Origin: Phymatolithon calcareum
Lineage: Eukaryota > Rhodophyta > Florideophyceae > Hapalidiales
Length of the DNA: 64,000 nt
NCBI GenBank assembly: GCA_977006965.1
Contig: OZ345380.1
Span: 372,001 to 436,000 of the forward strand
Direction: 5' to 3'
The position numbers and the translations under genes are program-made. Position 1 is the first letter of the stretch. Every line of letters starts with the position of its first letter. This document shows positions 1-13,300 of the stretch, in pieces. Below the pieces are notes generated by a model that ran no database searches, was not told the DNA's origin, and was given only the letters and a program-made list of their open reading frames with translations.

Positions 1-1880
1 TTTTGGCTTTTTGATCTACTGGTCGTACTTTTGCCTATCGGCACTTAGTCTTCTCGGTCAGCTCCTTGGAATCATTACATCATCAACGAGCACATTTTGA
101 GTCGCCTGTGCTCCCCATACACGAGAAGCGTAGCAATTCGAGATTCGATTTGGACTCTAGGAAACAATCAATGCCGTAACTAATAGAGAAGTACGGCCAA
201 ATACCACGCAAGAGATCACAACCCATCCTCTTCCAAGAACCGTTTGCGAGCACGTTCGTGTAACATAGCTTTCCCTTAGAATGCATTTTGTCTCTTCCAC
301 TTAGAGTTCAGATATTTTGTAAGCCAATAATCTTACTCGCAATCGGGACGTGAGTGGAAGCGTAGAATGGAAAGATGCACGCCCTTAGTTATTGGAACCC
401 ACTCCCCGATGTGTTGTTAACAGGGCAAGACGACGTCGCGCTTTCGAGGTTTTTTCCATATCAACCACCATCAGTTTTTGTGCACTTAGCCATCGCCTAC
501 GACAACATCTTGGACGTTCCAGGGAGCTGCCGTTGTCTCGCCTTGTTCGCCATCGCCCGGGTCACCGGTACTCTGCGGCTCTGTATCTGGCGCGGGAGGG
601 CTGACTTCACCCGCGATGGAGGAACGGCCGCTGTCTCGCACCGTCTTTCGGGCCGCCTTGAACGCAGTGACCGAGATGGTGGCCATCGCAACCCTCCCGG
701 AAGAAGTCCGCGGTGGCTGGCAGCAGTGCGCGGCAGAGCTCGTGCGTGAAGGAAGACGGTAGTTGCTTGGCGGTAGGCGGAAGTAGAAGGAACACGCACA
801 GTCCCTTTTGCTATGCCGTATCCCTTGGCGCGCTGGACACTACCAGCTTACAATGAGGAGAGCATTTGCTACGTTTTTGCGAAGGCGTGGAAAATCTTCT
901 TGACTGAAATTCGATTCCTCTCCACTGGATAGCATCTTTGCAACGCAGAGAACAAACACAGCAGATGCCTTATTATCTTCTTGTCTTGGAGTCTGTTCCT
1001 TTGGTCTATTTCAAGATCATATAAGACAGCTTTCCGTCGCGAGGAAAGCGCGAGAAAGAACGCTCATGAACGTGTTCTATCGACCATGCTCATGCACCCT
1101 CTAGACTTTCGGGCGCTGGTATCATCTGCTTCGGAAACTTATGTTAGTATGATGAATGCGGTCCAAAGTGTACTTGCCGAAGGAGACAATGTGTATGTGA
1201 TGAAATATGTAGACCTTTCGTGGACAAGTGGTCACTTCATTTTCTTTGCGTTATCATGCTACGAGGCGGAGGACAACGACCTCAAGTGTATACCTTACTC
1301 GAAGCGCCGAAGAGCCTCGACGTACCTGAGCTGACTCGCCTGTGCAGAGAGAAGAATTGTTGCACGATGCGCGTTGTCCGAGACGCGCTTCTTCATAACG
1401 ACGACGCTCGACCGTGCGCTGGCACCGAAGACCAAAAAACCTTATGTTCGAATGATATGATCGGGCGAGGATGCAAAAGAGATGATGGAATGGTGTGGAA
1501 AAATATCTGACGGGAGATTATATACCGAAATCAATAATCTTTCACTTCTAATTGAAATTCAATGACATTGCAACGTGGGGCACGTGTGGGACATTCCATT
1601 TTGGACACGTACTCTTAATAATGTTGCCCGACAGTTATGTACATAATTATCGAAAATTTTAATCATGCAAATATACACGATCTCTCAGAATATCATGATC
1701 AGGGGTGTAATGGTAGTTCTGATAACATATCGGAGGTGACAAGAAAATACGTGACATACGAAGAGAAAAAAACTACACAATTCGCCAAACACAATATGCT
1801 GATTGAAAACGTCTACGGTACTTAGTACATGCTGTAGTCGTGATTATGGATTGCGGGAATGAGAAAGAAACTGAAAATGA
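1..1880. other. Intergenic, no recognised gene
   Basis: No recognisable gene. A GC-rich patch at about 490-790 stands out from AT-rich flanks. Within it, a 48-codon plus-strand frame from the ATG at 616 to a TAG at 760-762 encodes an amphipathic, helix-like peptide, but it has no family signature and could be a relic of a larger gene. The longest other frames (375-749, 981-1334) have no coding signature I recognise. Confidence 0.4.
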
Positions 1881-4830
1881 ATGAATGAAAATGAATGAAA
1901 ATGAATGAAAATGAATGAAAATGAATGAAAATGAATGAAAATGAATGAAAATGAATGAAAATGAATGAAAATGAATGAAAATGAATGAAAATGAATGAAA
2001 ATGAATGAAAATGAATGAAAATGAATGAAAATGAATGAAAATGAATGAAAATGAATGAAAATGAATGAAAATGAATGAAAATGAATGAAAATGAATGAAA
2101 ATGAATGAAAATGAATGAAAATGAATGAAAATGAATGAAAATGAATGAAAATGAATGAAAATGAATGAAAATGAATGAAAATGAATGAAAATGAATGAAA
2201 ATGAATGAAAATGAATGAAAATGAATGAAAATGAATGAAAATGAATGAAAATGAATGAAAATGAATGAAAATGAATGAAAATGAATGAAAATGAATGAAA
2301 ATGAATGAAAATGAATGAAAATGAATGAAAATGAATGAAAATGAATGAAAATGAATGAAAATGAATGAAAATGAATGAAAATGAATGAAAATGAATGAAA
2401 ATGAATGAAAATGAATGAAAATGAATGAAAATGAATGAAAATGAATGAAAATGAATGAAAATGAATGAAAATGAATGAAAATGAATGAAAATGAATGAAA
2501 ATGAATGAAAATGAATGAAAATGAATGAAAATGAATGAAAATGAATGAAAATGAATGAAAATGAATGAAAATGAATGAAAATGAATGAAAATGAATGAAA
2601 ATGAATGAAAATGAATGAAAATGAATGAAAATGAATGAAAATGAATGAAAATGAATGAAAATGAATGAAAATGAATGAAAATGAATGAAAATGAATGAAA
2701 ATGAATGAAAATGAATGAAAATGAATGAAAATGAATGAAAATGAATGAAAATGAATGAAAATGAATGAAAATGAATGAAAATGAATGAAAATGAATGAAA
2801 ATGAATGAAAATGAATGAAAATGAATGAAAATGAATGAAAATGAATGAAAATGAATGAAAATGAATGAAAATGAATGAAAATGAATGAAAATGAATGAAA
2901 ATGAATGAAAATGAATGAAAATGAATGAAAATGAATGAAAATGAATGAAAATGAATGAAAATGAATGAAAATGAATGAAAATGAATGAAAATGAATGAAA
3001 ATGAATGAAAATGAATGAAAATGAATGAAAATGAATGAAAATGAATGAAAATGAATGAAAATGAATGAAAATGAATGAAAATGAATGAAAATGAATGAAA
3101 ATGAATGAAAATGAATGAAAATGAATGAAAATGAATGAAAATGAATGAAAATGAATGAAAATGAATGAAAATGAATGAAAATGAATGAAAATGAATGAAA
3201 ATGAATGAAAATGAATGAAAATGAATGAAAATGAATGAAAATGAATGAAAATGAATGAAAATGAATGAAAATGAATGAAAATGAATGAAAATGAATGAAA
3301 ATGAATGAAAATGAATGAAAATGAATGAAAATGAATGAAAATGAATGAAAATGAATGAAAATGAATGAAAATGAATGAAAATGAATGAAAATGAATGAAA
3401 ATGAATGAAAATGAATGAAAATGAATGAAAATGAATGAAAATGAATGAAAATGAATGAAAATGAATGAAAATGAATGAAAATGAATGAAAATGAATGAAA
3501 ATGAATGAAAATGAATGAAAATGAATGAAAATGAATGAAAATGAATGAAAATGAATGAAAATGAATGAAAATGAATGAAAATGAATGAAAATGAATGAAA
3601 ATGAATGAAAATGAATGAAAATGAATGAAAATGAATGAAAATGAATGAAAATGAATGAAAATGAATGAAAATGAATGAAAATGAATGAAAATGAATGAAA
3701 ATGAATGAAAATGAATGAAAATGAATGAAAATGAATGAAAATGAATGAAAATGAATGAAAATGAATGAAAATGAATGAAAATGAATGAAAATGAATGAAA
3801 ATGAATGAAAATGAATGAAAATGAATGAAAATGAATGAAAATGAATGAAAATGAATGAAAATGAATGAAAATGAATGAAAATGAATGAAAATGAATGAAA
3901 ATGAATGAAAATGAATGAAAATGAATGAAAATGAATGAAAATGAATGAAAATGAATGAAAATGAATGAAAATGAATGAAAATGAATGAAAATGAATGAAA
4001 ATGAATGAAAATGAATGAAAATGAATGAAAATGAATGAAAATGAATGAAAATGAATGAAAATGAATGAAAATGAATGAAAATGAATGAAAATGAATGAAA
4101 ATGAATGAAAATGAATGAAAATGAATGAAAATGAATGAAAATGAATGAAAATGAATGAAAATGAATGAAAATGAATGAAAATGAATGAAAATGAATGAAA
4201 ATGAATGAAAATGAATGAAAATGAATGAAAATGAATGAAAATGAATGAAAATGAATGAAAATGAATGAAAATGAATGAAAATGAATGAAAATGAATGAAA
4301 ATGAATGAAAATGAATGAAAATGAATGAAAATGAATGAAAATGAATGAAAATGAATGAAAATGAATGAAAATGAATGAAAATGAATGAAAATGAATGAAA
4401 ATGAATGAAAATGAATGAAAATGAATGAAAATGAATGAAAATGAATGAAAATGAATGAAAATGAATGAAAATGAATGAAAATGAATGAAAATGAATGAAA
4501 ATGAATGAAAATGAATGAAAATGAATGAAAATGAATGAAAATGAATGAAAATGAATGAAAATGAATGAAAATGAATGAAAATGAATGAAAATGAATGAAA
4601 ATGAATGAAAATGAATGAAAATGAATGAAAATGAATGAAAATGAATGAAAATGAATGAAAATGAATGAAAATGAATGAAAATGAATGAAAATGAATGAAA
4701 ATGAATGAAAATGAATGAAAATGAATGAAAATGAATGAAAATGAATGAAAATGAATGAAAATGAATGAAAATGAATGAAAATGAATGAAAATGAATGAAA
4801 ATGAATGAAAATGAATGAAAATGAATGAAA
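1881..4830. repeat. 10-bp satellite, 295 perfect units
   Basis: The unit ATGAATGAAA repeats head to tail 295 times with no visible substitution or indel. Each unit carries an AAAA run, so A-tracts recur exactly every 10 bp, close to the DNA helical repeat. The minus-strand unit (TTTCATTCAT) contains no stop codon in any frame, so frames of more than 1000 codons with a 10-residue period appear on that strand. They follow from composition and are not taken as genes. The homogeneity indicates very recent expansion or homogenisation, and the true array length may differ from the assembly. Confidence 0.97.
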
Positions 4831-4920
4831 TCGATTGAAAATGAATGAAAATGAATGAAATCGATTGAAAAGGAATGAATAGGAATGACAATGAATGAAA
4901 AGGAATGACAATGAATGGAA
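4831..4920. repeat. Degenerate right edge of the satellite
   Basis: After the perfect array the same 10-bp register continues with variant units: TCGATTGAAA twice, AGGAATGAAT, AGGAATGACA, then perfect units again. All sequence divergence is concentrated at this one end. The left edge at 1871-1880 (CTGAAAATGA) goes straight into the perfect array. This asymmetry suggests that homogenisation or growth acts away from the right edge. Confidence 0.9.
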
Positions 4921-5734
4921 ATATTGTGTTGAGAATTGTGTCAAATCTCCGTGGACACTTCTGCATCTTCGTAACGTGGGTGCTCTGCTTCCGGACTCTG
5001 TTTCGTTGCTCTGGAGCCAGATTCTTCTCTTGGTTGTCCTCCATGCGCAGTGGACTTGTGAAATAAGAGCTCTGCTTCAATTACTTGCATTTTTCTGCTG
5101 TCAGGAATGCGCCTGGCACTGTAGAGATTTGTTCTTGATTTTTCCACGAGGTCTATATTGACCTGACCCGACCGACTAAGAAACGATCAACAATCAACTC
5201 AATCAATTTCCAACCGCAAAATTCTCCTTTTCTTACAAGCCGCACACAGCAAGAGCAATGGAGTGGATCGTAACCGAAACGGCCTTCATTTGGAACGAGG
5301 TTTCGTCGCTTAAGTCCCATCCAAACAAAGACTTTCTAGAGCGACTCACGCACAAGCTCGCAGAGATGAAGCTCACCTAGATTCCGCGGTCTTTCCTTGC
5401 CGTCCGTGCAAGAGTTCAAGATTTTTGGGCTCTCCGTAGGGCGATTATCGACGTTTTTTCTCTGGAATTTAGGCAGACGAGCCATTTTTCAGCGAGAACT
5501 CCTACACTGAAAGCTCCGCCGATGAGTTCGAAAGAAGCTCCTCTCAGCGTGGAATTTGTGCGAATCGTGCAACAGAAGGAAACCCGAGTTGTTTCTTCTC
5601 CTGCCAACAATTTTGTCGTCCGCGAAGAGAACCGCGCCTCATCTGATTCTAACTATGCTCTATATCTAATCTTCAATGACTGTAATATTCAATCTATGAA
5701 TAATATTATGGACAACATTAGGCGCTTCGCCGCG

Positions 5735-5815
5735 GCACGAATACTAGAATCTAGAAGAATGTAATATTCAGTATTTGATTTTGCATTGCGTTCTTCTAGG
5801 TTCTAGTATTATCTT
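5735..5815. repeat. Inverted repeat, about 21-bp arms
   Basis: The left arm contains AATACTAGAATCTAGAAGAA and the right arm is its near-complement ending TTCTAGGTTCTAGTATT, separated by an AT-rich loop of roughly 30 bases. It can form a hairpin or cruciform. No coding function is evident. Confidence 0.6.
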
Positions 5816-5918
5816 CGTTATTCAAAATGGACTTTTCCACTACCAAGTTGCATGTAATTTGTTATGATTTTGGATTGTTCTGTAACATCACTAAATGCCG
5901 CGGACTGATGATATGGGG

Positions 5919-5959
5919 CTTTTGTGACTAAAGAAGGCAGCTTTTCCTAGTCACAAAAG
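5919..5959. repeat. Perfect 12-bp inverted repeat
   Basis: CTTTTGTGACTA at 5919-5930 is matched by its exact complement TAGTCACAAAAG at 5948-5959, with a 17-base loop. Confidence 0.7.
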
Positions 5960-7179
5960 AATGATAATGTTATATGGACTGCTCCCAAGAACGTGGAAGA
6001 ATGTTTATCACTGCACTCCAGAATAAGACTCTATATATATACACCCGGGACTCGAGTATAACAGGGGTTCGTCCTAATTTAATTCTAATTGATTTTAATT
6101 GATTAACTTATCGTATTGTTTTGCGTAACGTTTTTCCTAGCTGGATAACTGACCAGCTTCTCAGACATATCTGTGATTTGATTCTCTCATTGAAACCCCC
6201 TAATTATTCAAAATGGACTTTTCCACCTGCTTAATTGCATGTAATTGGTTATAATTTAGCGAAATTTTGTAAAATCAGTCGGATTTATAGATTAAATTAT
6301 CTTGGAATGAAGAGATCCCGGCGGGAGTTCAGCTTTCGATGGATTCTTTAGTCGATTGGACAATCTAAAGTCTGAAAGACACGGGTTGAGGTCGAGTAAA
6401 CCTTTGTGTGATATCCTGTAACATCGCCGCTGATGCACACTCGAGGATCTACGGGAACTTTCAGTACGCCTCAAAAGCCGCGGAGTGAGACGAAAGAGCG
6501 ACTGCAGGGCACAGGACGCTAAATCGCAGCGCTAGAGTAGGAGCATGGCTAGGGCACAGATGAATGATTCTGCAATGAAGATGCACTGATACGGGATGTT
6601 ATAGTTTTTCTTGCTTCTGGAGTGTGTAATATACCCAGCTGTATGGTTAATTTATTAGCAGGAATTTCGCGCTCTTTAGAAGGAATTCATAGAAAAAATT
6701 TTGAAAAGGACTCTTGAATTGACACAGTAGTGATAGAAATTGCCGTACTGAGCATGTGTAAGACTTTTCTTACATATGCTAGCCATACTTCAGTTTAGTG
6801 TGCGCGAATTGTAGATCATCAACCGTGGCAACGCTCTTGATTCGTTTCAAAAACCATTAACGCATGTATCGCACGGAGATGCGATCCGTGCAAAACAATG
6901 AAAGAGTCAACGTATTTATTCATAGACTGAAGCTATCCGGGCACGTTTCCGTTTCCTTCAAAACCAAATTTACAGCGAGCGATAAAGATTTAGGAGCGCC
7001 TCTAAAATTATGACAAAGTTTCTTATCTACGTCTTCAGAAGGCGAAGAAAAGCAATTTCAAGGCCCTCTCTTGGACGAGAAAGGACATGAAATCGTAGTT
7101 GACCTCGAGAAGGGTTTTTATCGCCTATCTCAAATAGATATGCTCTAGTTTTCTTCCATTACAGAAACCACTGAACGAA

Positions 7180-7247
7180 GCAACCACAGTAAGTTACAGT
7201 GGTTGCTGTTGTCATCTCTAGGTTACCGTCGGTAAGCTAGAGATGAC
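7180..7247. repeat. Two back-to-back palindromes
   Basis: The first palindrome (7180-7206) has 8-bp arms GCAACCAC/GTGGTTGC, continued inward by four more pairs after one mismatch, around a single-base loop. The second (7211-7247) has a 10-bp outer arm GTCATCTCTA/TAGAGATGAC plus inner pairing to about 17 bp with one mismatch and a 3-base loop. Only four bases separate them. The same back-to-back arrangement recurs at 21,551-21,627. Confidence 0.7.
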
Positions 7248-10200
7248 CACTGGTTCTTTCTTTTAAGAAAACGGCAACGAAGTGGTACAAAGAAGCTGTT
7301 TCGTTACTTACATGAGTGCACGTGCACGGCAGTTCTAATCCATACACAAGACTTCTCCTTCTTGAATTTCTAAGCATGACGTTGTACAGCAGTTTCAGAA
7401 AACAATTAATGTAGCACTGAACGTGACTCTCTCTGGCTTTCATGAGCATTAATGTGTCAATGCAGAGCTAGAATTACCGGCTTCTCCATTAGCACGGTAT
7501 CACATGAGCTTTCTGGTGCTCAGTTCTGCTGCATCTAAAGTCTGGGAATTTTGCCAACTTCTACTTCATACGAACTGTTCCATCCACTGGAAAATTAATA
7601 ATCATTTTCATAATGTCTTCTGTGCCTGGTGAAATTTCTTTGTGCGCTGCTGCCGCATATCTCGGTTTAAAAATGATATGGGAAAGAGTTTCTAAACGCG
7701 TACTCTTTCCAGGTCTTGAAATCTATCGATCTACTATGATGAGACCACGAAAACGTTTTCTACTTGTCGAGGTTTAGTGGTCGAGGTTTTAATTGCATGT
7801 TTTTCTGAGTGCAATTGTGCGCTTCACTTACATAATGATGACTTCTTCCATATAATTGGCTGCATTTTTATCTGTCACCCACGGGGTACCTTGACGCACT
7901 TCGCTCTCGTTGAGCTAGTACCTCGAATACTCACGTCGAGGATGGACTTTTTATACTGACTAACGCCTCTGTAAGAGGCATGAAAGAGTACCAAACAGAT
8001 TTTGCTCGACTCTATGTCGCGGATACTATTCTCAAAAGAGAAACGTGATAGCCTGAATACGTCGCAGAATGATATATGTTTCTTCTTATCCTTGGGATTT
8101 CTTTCTCAGATCAATCATCTGGGCGATCTCTGGGTGCTCTAAATATCAAAACTCTAAAGTATTATCAACTTAAAGTTGACGTCAGTCACTACAGTGAGGT
8201 TGCAAACAGGCTTCCGTCACTAACCTTCACGACACTTTGCACAATACGTGTTAGACTATCCCTGCCGGATGGTGCTGGGAATCATATTTTGATCAATTCT
8301 TCCGCATGATGATTACAGTCCACTCACGGCGCTTTAGTCGCAAACATCTTCACAACAATACGAAAACTGTTGATGACTAATAGCCGAGTGCTTGGTCACG
8401 TTCAACTAATTCTCGCTCCAAAAGTATCCGATAACCGACGGATGCTTAGACTTTTTGTAAATCAGAGATCCATTCCTTCTCATCGCGGAGAAGATACGTT
8501 GCGGAAACTTTTCGATCCAGATCATTTGCTCGTTTTCTCCACCAAAAATGATCTTCTGTTCTCTACTCATCGACTTAATCTCGCCAACACCCAGGATTTC
8601 CTTAAATTTAATTAATTTTTGGACCTATGTCTGATCTCTGGAAAGGCCTAGCAGTTTTCAGTTTACTGCAATCGTTACTAATTTACAGAGTGACAACTGC
8701 ACTGGATGTTTTCTCATTAGAAGCATCTTTATGTAACTAATGACTTGTACGAAGGCCAAAATTAGCTATATTGTCACCAGTGTCGTGACTTATTGCTTCC
8801 CCCTCAGTGCGCAGTGCCTCGTAGTGGATAAAGATTATTACGCGCTGGCAGGTAGCGTCTCTTTCATAGACAATATTCAGATTGAACACATTTAGCCAAT
8901 AGAAACGTCATTAATTTGCGGAATGTCCTCCTTGTGTCCTGTCAGCCGACGGATTATTCATACGTAAAGTGACAAGTTTTCTACGGCCAATAGCCTCCAT
9001 GTATCATACGATAACTCCTATCTCTTAATAGTTGATCCCATATATTACCTTTCTGTGGGGATTCGGAGGGACCTCGTGCTGATTACTCGATTTGACCCAA
9101 GTCTACAGAGAAGTCGTGGTTATCCGAAAAGCTCAAAATCGTCAGTGGAAAGTTTGCTTAAGTGGATGCAACTACAGTAATAATCGAAATAACATAATCA
9201 GACGGGCCATAAGTGCTTTCGCGGGTTCTTCCATAAATTAAACGTACTTCCACTACTCTAAAAGTTGCTTCTGGAGTATAATATGAAACCTCAAATTCAC
9301 GTACCTGTTCCTGTTTTTCTGCAAGAACAACCCAATTTGAACAATTTGACATCGTAGTCCCAAAGTGCGCAAAAAAACGACTAGAGAGTCTGTAAAATCT
9401 CAACTTAAGAGAATAATTTGCATTTATTTCCAAAAACCTTTCTATGTCGACGAGATCCAACTCCTCCGCATTTTTATGGTATGATTAATCTCAGAACTTG
9501 GAAACTTTGTTTCGAAACGCAATAAAACACTTCCGATATACATTGACTCAGACTGAATATCACTCTTCTATAGACGTTGTTCGTTCTAACGCTTTCCATT
9601 TGCGTCGTCTATGTCGTCACGATTCGGCGTATTTCCAATAACGCATGAGATTTAATATTTTGACAGTTCCGTGGATCGTCTAATCACAGACTTCATTAAA
9701 TGTTACAACTCATTATTGAAAAATGCTCCTACAATCTCGAAGCTCAAATCTGTATCTTCTGGGCTCTGTTTCTATCCAGTCACCTTATCCTGATCCCTCT
9801 CCCGTATTCGTAGGATAGCACTCGCAGCCCGTCTTTGCCCTGAGATTACGCCATTTCCTCCTTCTCTTGGGAGGGCACCGTGTCACTTAAGCCTCATAGA
9901 TACTACGCCTTTGTGTTGCGCAATAGAAAAACACAACTCGTACATATTTCGCAGTCTTTCCGCGCTTTTGGACACTTCTACTGCTCTCCGATCGCTCATT
10001 TTATTTGAAGCATGGATTCGCACTAATTTCTATCCTTGCGCAGTAATAGTAAAGTCCTCGTCCTCTCCTTCTTCTCCCCAGTATCAGATTAAGTAGCTAG
10101 CTCAACACACCGAGGTGGTCACCCGTTCCTACGATTCAATCGAAGTCCTTCAGATTTTCCACTCCCAATAAGGAGCAATTTGGCGACTTTGTCGCCGGGG

Positions 10201-10331
10201 CAACCATCATCGCACTCCCCTCCCCCGGATTCTGCGCACCGCTCGTGCACAAGAGGAAAATATCTGAATATGGTGTACGGCGTCTCATGTTCACCATGAG
10301 TGGCGGATAAAACGGGCATCGGGGAAGTGGA

Positions 10332-13300
10332 GTGCCATTTTTCATTCCCTTGATCAAAGATTATGAGAAATATCCCAAGAAATACTTCTCCAAAGAGCTT
10401 GGTATGTTTGTCGAGCAGGCAGATATGGACGTCTCCAAGTTTTCAAACTGGTACGGAATCGTTAAAGGCTCTCACCGTCACGAGTCACTTCGTCGAATGA
10501 TATTGAAGGACCCCGAGAAGTGTCTTTGCATCACGTGGTCGGTTTCAGCTATTAAGCCGGTCCCGCTATCCAGGCTCCGTTCATTATACCGTGATCTTAC
10601 AGACAAGCTGAACACATCTCCTCTACGGTGTACGACTATATTGCTTCTCTTAAGGAGGACTTCATAAAACTGCAAACCCAGTCTGCAGGAACCGATATAT
10701 CCGTCAATGATCTGAGCACTTACGCCATGGGTCCCGGATCACACCGTGATTGCTCCATCAGGTAGTTGGGGAAAGCTGCAAAGTTGCTTTCTACTGCCGT
10801 CATTGAACATCTCGGAGATTGCTCGATTTTGAAGACCTACTCGCGAGTCCATCGGTGAACCCCTCGAGATACTTTGGACTGCAGAGCGTACAAAGCAGTT
10901 ATCCTGATCTCAAAGTTGCGCAACGCGAAGGAGTACTACGACTGCACAGATGATGACGCCGATACTTACCAAGTTGCCGCCGTTGACCTTGTTAAGAACC
11001 ATGCTCGAGAGACTAACTACAAAACTGTACCAGGAACCTTCCTCATGGACATGTTTAATGCAGCTGGATGGGCACAAATAGAGATCTTAAAGTTTCAGGA
11101 AGTACTGGCGGACGACCAGTGGCCAGTTGAAATGTCCGCCAAACGAGCAAACACGCTGTCTCCAACTAAATTTGACGAAGAAATCAAACTGAATCTCCGG
11201 AATCACGCAGCATTTCTGTCGGCACTCCAGAGCGCGAACAAGAATACCTGCCCTGCTGTCGCAGGGATAAGAATTAAAAAATGGTAGCAATTCCTGATCG
11301 AGATCCCAAACTCTTCGGAAACGTCACCTACTGCACAGGATGTGCCAGCTCCCAAACCAGAAAATCTTGGCGAAGCCCTGAAAATGTCCACCAAAGGAAC
11401 TCCCGTGAGGAATTCCAGTTCCCAATCTCCGCTTCCAGACAATATCGTAACGTCCGCTTCTGAAACACTGACAAAAACATGGAATCACGATACATAACAT
11501 GACTGTAGATTTCTACATGAAGGAGCACTTGTCTCCGGACAACGTTCCGAACTGTGACATCATCTTCACTGTCCCACCCTCTACCGTTTCTTTGGATACT
11601 GTTAATCAGTCGACCTTTGCAAGAAAGTACTACGTCCAGGTGGCACATTATTTGCATTCGCTTCGTGCAGTCTACCCCATTTAGTCTCGGGCGCTTCAAT
11701 CAAAGCAATTTTTGCTTATGCCGTATCCGTACGTCTTTTCCCCGCGCTCGGACAAGATTCAAAAAGATCGCAGAATCGTATATTCACAGCAGATGGCATT
11801 CTTTGGCATCGTGGCCTTCGCGTCCATAAGGCGGTCAGATGGGTTCTCACCAGATCTCGAAAAGCCGTACGTTCGTTTAACATGTTCTCACTCGAGGAAG
11901 TTCCCGCTAATAGACGACATCCCGATGCCAGTGGCTCCTTTCCTTAACCCCGGCTCTCGTCGACAGCTTGTTCGCTCAGAGCGAAATGTGAATTGAACAC
12001 TCTCACCGGAAAAGTCATTAGTCTTAGACCCGTTTGGCTCGGCGCAAATAGTTTCCTGTGAAGCTTTACTTTATGAACGCCCCTGGACTCTCATAGATCC
12101 GAGGACAAACGTCCTTTGAGTTTCTCTCAGGCGTCCGCAGGCCCTTGTGGAGGCCGTCAACACTCTCAGAATATACGCACGAGGCAACAGCGCTCGGCTG
12201 CACGCACACGCTCTTTGTTTGATGTTTGTAATGAGCTGGCTGAGCGCGACGCACAATCCACGGCGTCTGATGAATCAGACGTGGAGCCCGAAAGTTTGAA
12301 AATCACATCCCTTGAAGAGTAACTTGATGCCGACTCACCCATTACCGATTCACGCAACGCGCCTGCACTCTCACAGGACATTCAATGTCCAAAGTCCCCA
12401 CAAAACAACCAATCTCCGTTGACCACTTTATGTCATGTTGAAGGATGTCTTCTGAACAACAGTCCGCCTTCGGAAATGTTTAGTCATTCATGTCGCACTT
12501 GCGAAGAACCTGTTCACATTTACCGTTTTCAACGAGTTCTCAAGATTCAAGTCGATGGCTCTAGCACGCTTCTTTTCTGCTCTAAGTGCCTAGAGTAGAA
12601 TTCCAGTTGTCTTCTTCGCTGATTCTCAATGACCATAGAGGAGATTTTTCAGTTCTTTTTTTTCTGTGTTTCTCAGTTTATTGCGTTGATTTTTTGCAAC
12701 CTTTTTTTCCTCGCCACATCAAGGAGTACACAGAAATGTCTTTCAAGTGCACATTAATACTTTCTTTGATTTAAAACAAGCGCGTACTCCTTCTCGCACC
12801 AGACTTGACAAGAAGAAAGTTGCTTTTGTATTATCTGCTTTCTATCCAGAAAATCATAAAATGTAATCAGACAGTGATAATGACTGTGAGTGCGATGAGA
12901 TGGAGACAAGTGTGAGAGACGGACAGTTCGAACGAATGTGTAGTCCTGAGCTATATGAAGAGGATTTCATGCGTTGAGTACTTCCGCAAGCTTCTGCAAA
13001 TAAGTGGGAACTAAGATACGGAATGAAGCTCTCTCCTGCTACGTCATTCTTGCTATTGCTCCCATTTCGACAACAGATAATACTTTTATACGCTTGCTTC
13101 GGTTGTGGCGATGCTACTGCTTCCGAAACACTCCAATTCGAAGTCTCACACCCGACGTTCTTCACTTTCCTCTATTTCGAGCGTTCCTTTCCTTTGCTCA
13201 AAATCGCGCTTTTCACGTAGCCATCAATTTGTGCTTTGCCGTGGATAAACATTCCAGCGCACGCAAGGAGTCTCCACCATACCGTCAAACTTGCCCGAAC

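Larger units (their letters stand above)
4921..10331. other. AT-rich intergenic DNA with hairpins
   Basis: No recognised coding gene in 5.4 kb. Short frames such as 5522-5764, 8076-8309, 8370-8615 and 9158-9460 have no family signature. The stretch holds several inverted repeats (listed separately). It also has a direct repeat of about 60-70 bp starting TTATTCAAAATGGACTTTTC at about 5818 and 6206, which could be a decayed mobile element or a simple segmental duplication. Confidence 0.5.

Noticed and set aside
1881-4830. Possible CRISPR array
   Set aside because: Units are 10 bp, contiguous and identical, with no spacers, and the genome is eukaryotic.
1822-5080. Minus-strand frames of more than 1000 codons with a ten-residue repeat
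   Set aside because: They exist because the satellite unit lacks stop codons on that strand in every frame. No conserved non-repeat domain or plausible start context supports a protein.
5818-6275. LTR retrotransposon with direct repeats
   Set aside because: Repeats are too short and divergent, with no primer-binding site, polypurine tract or gag-pol between them.
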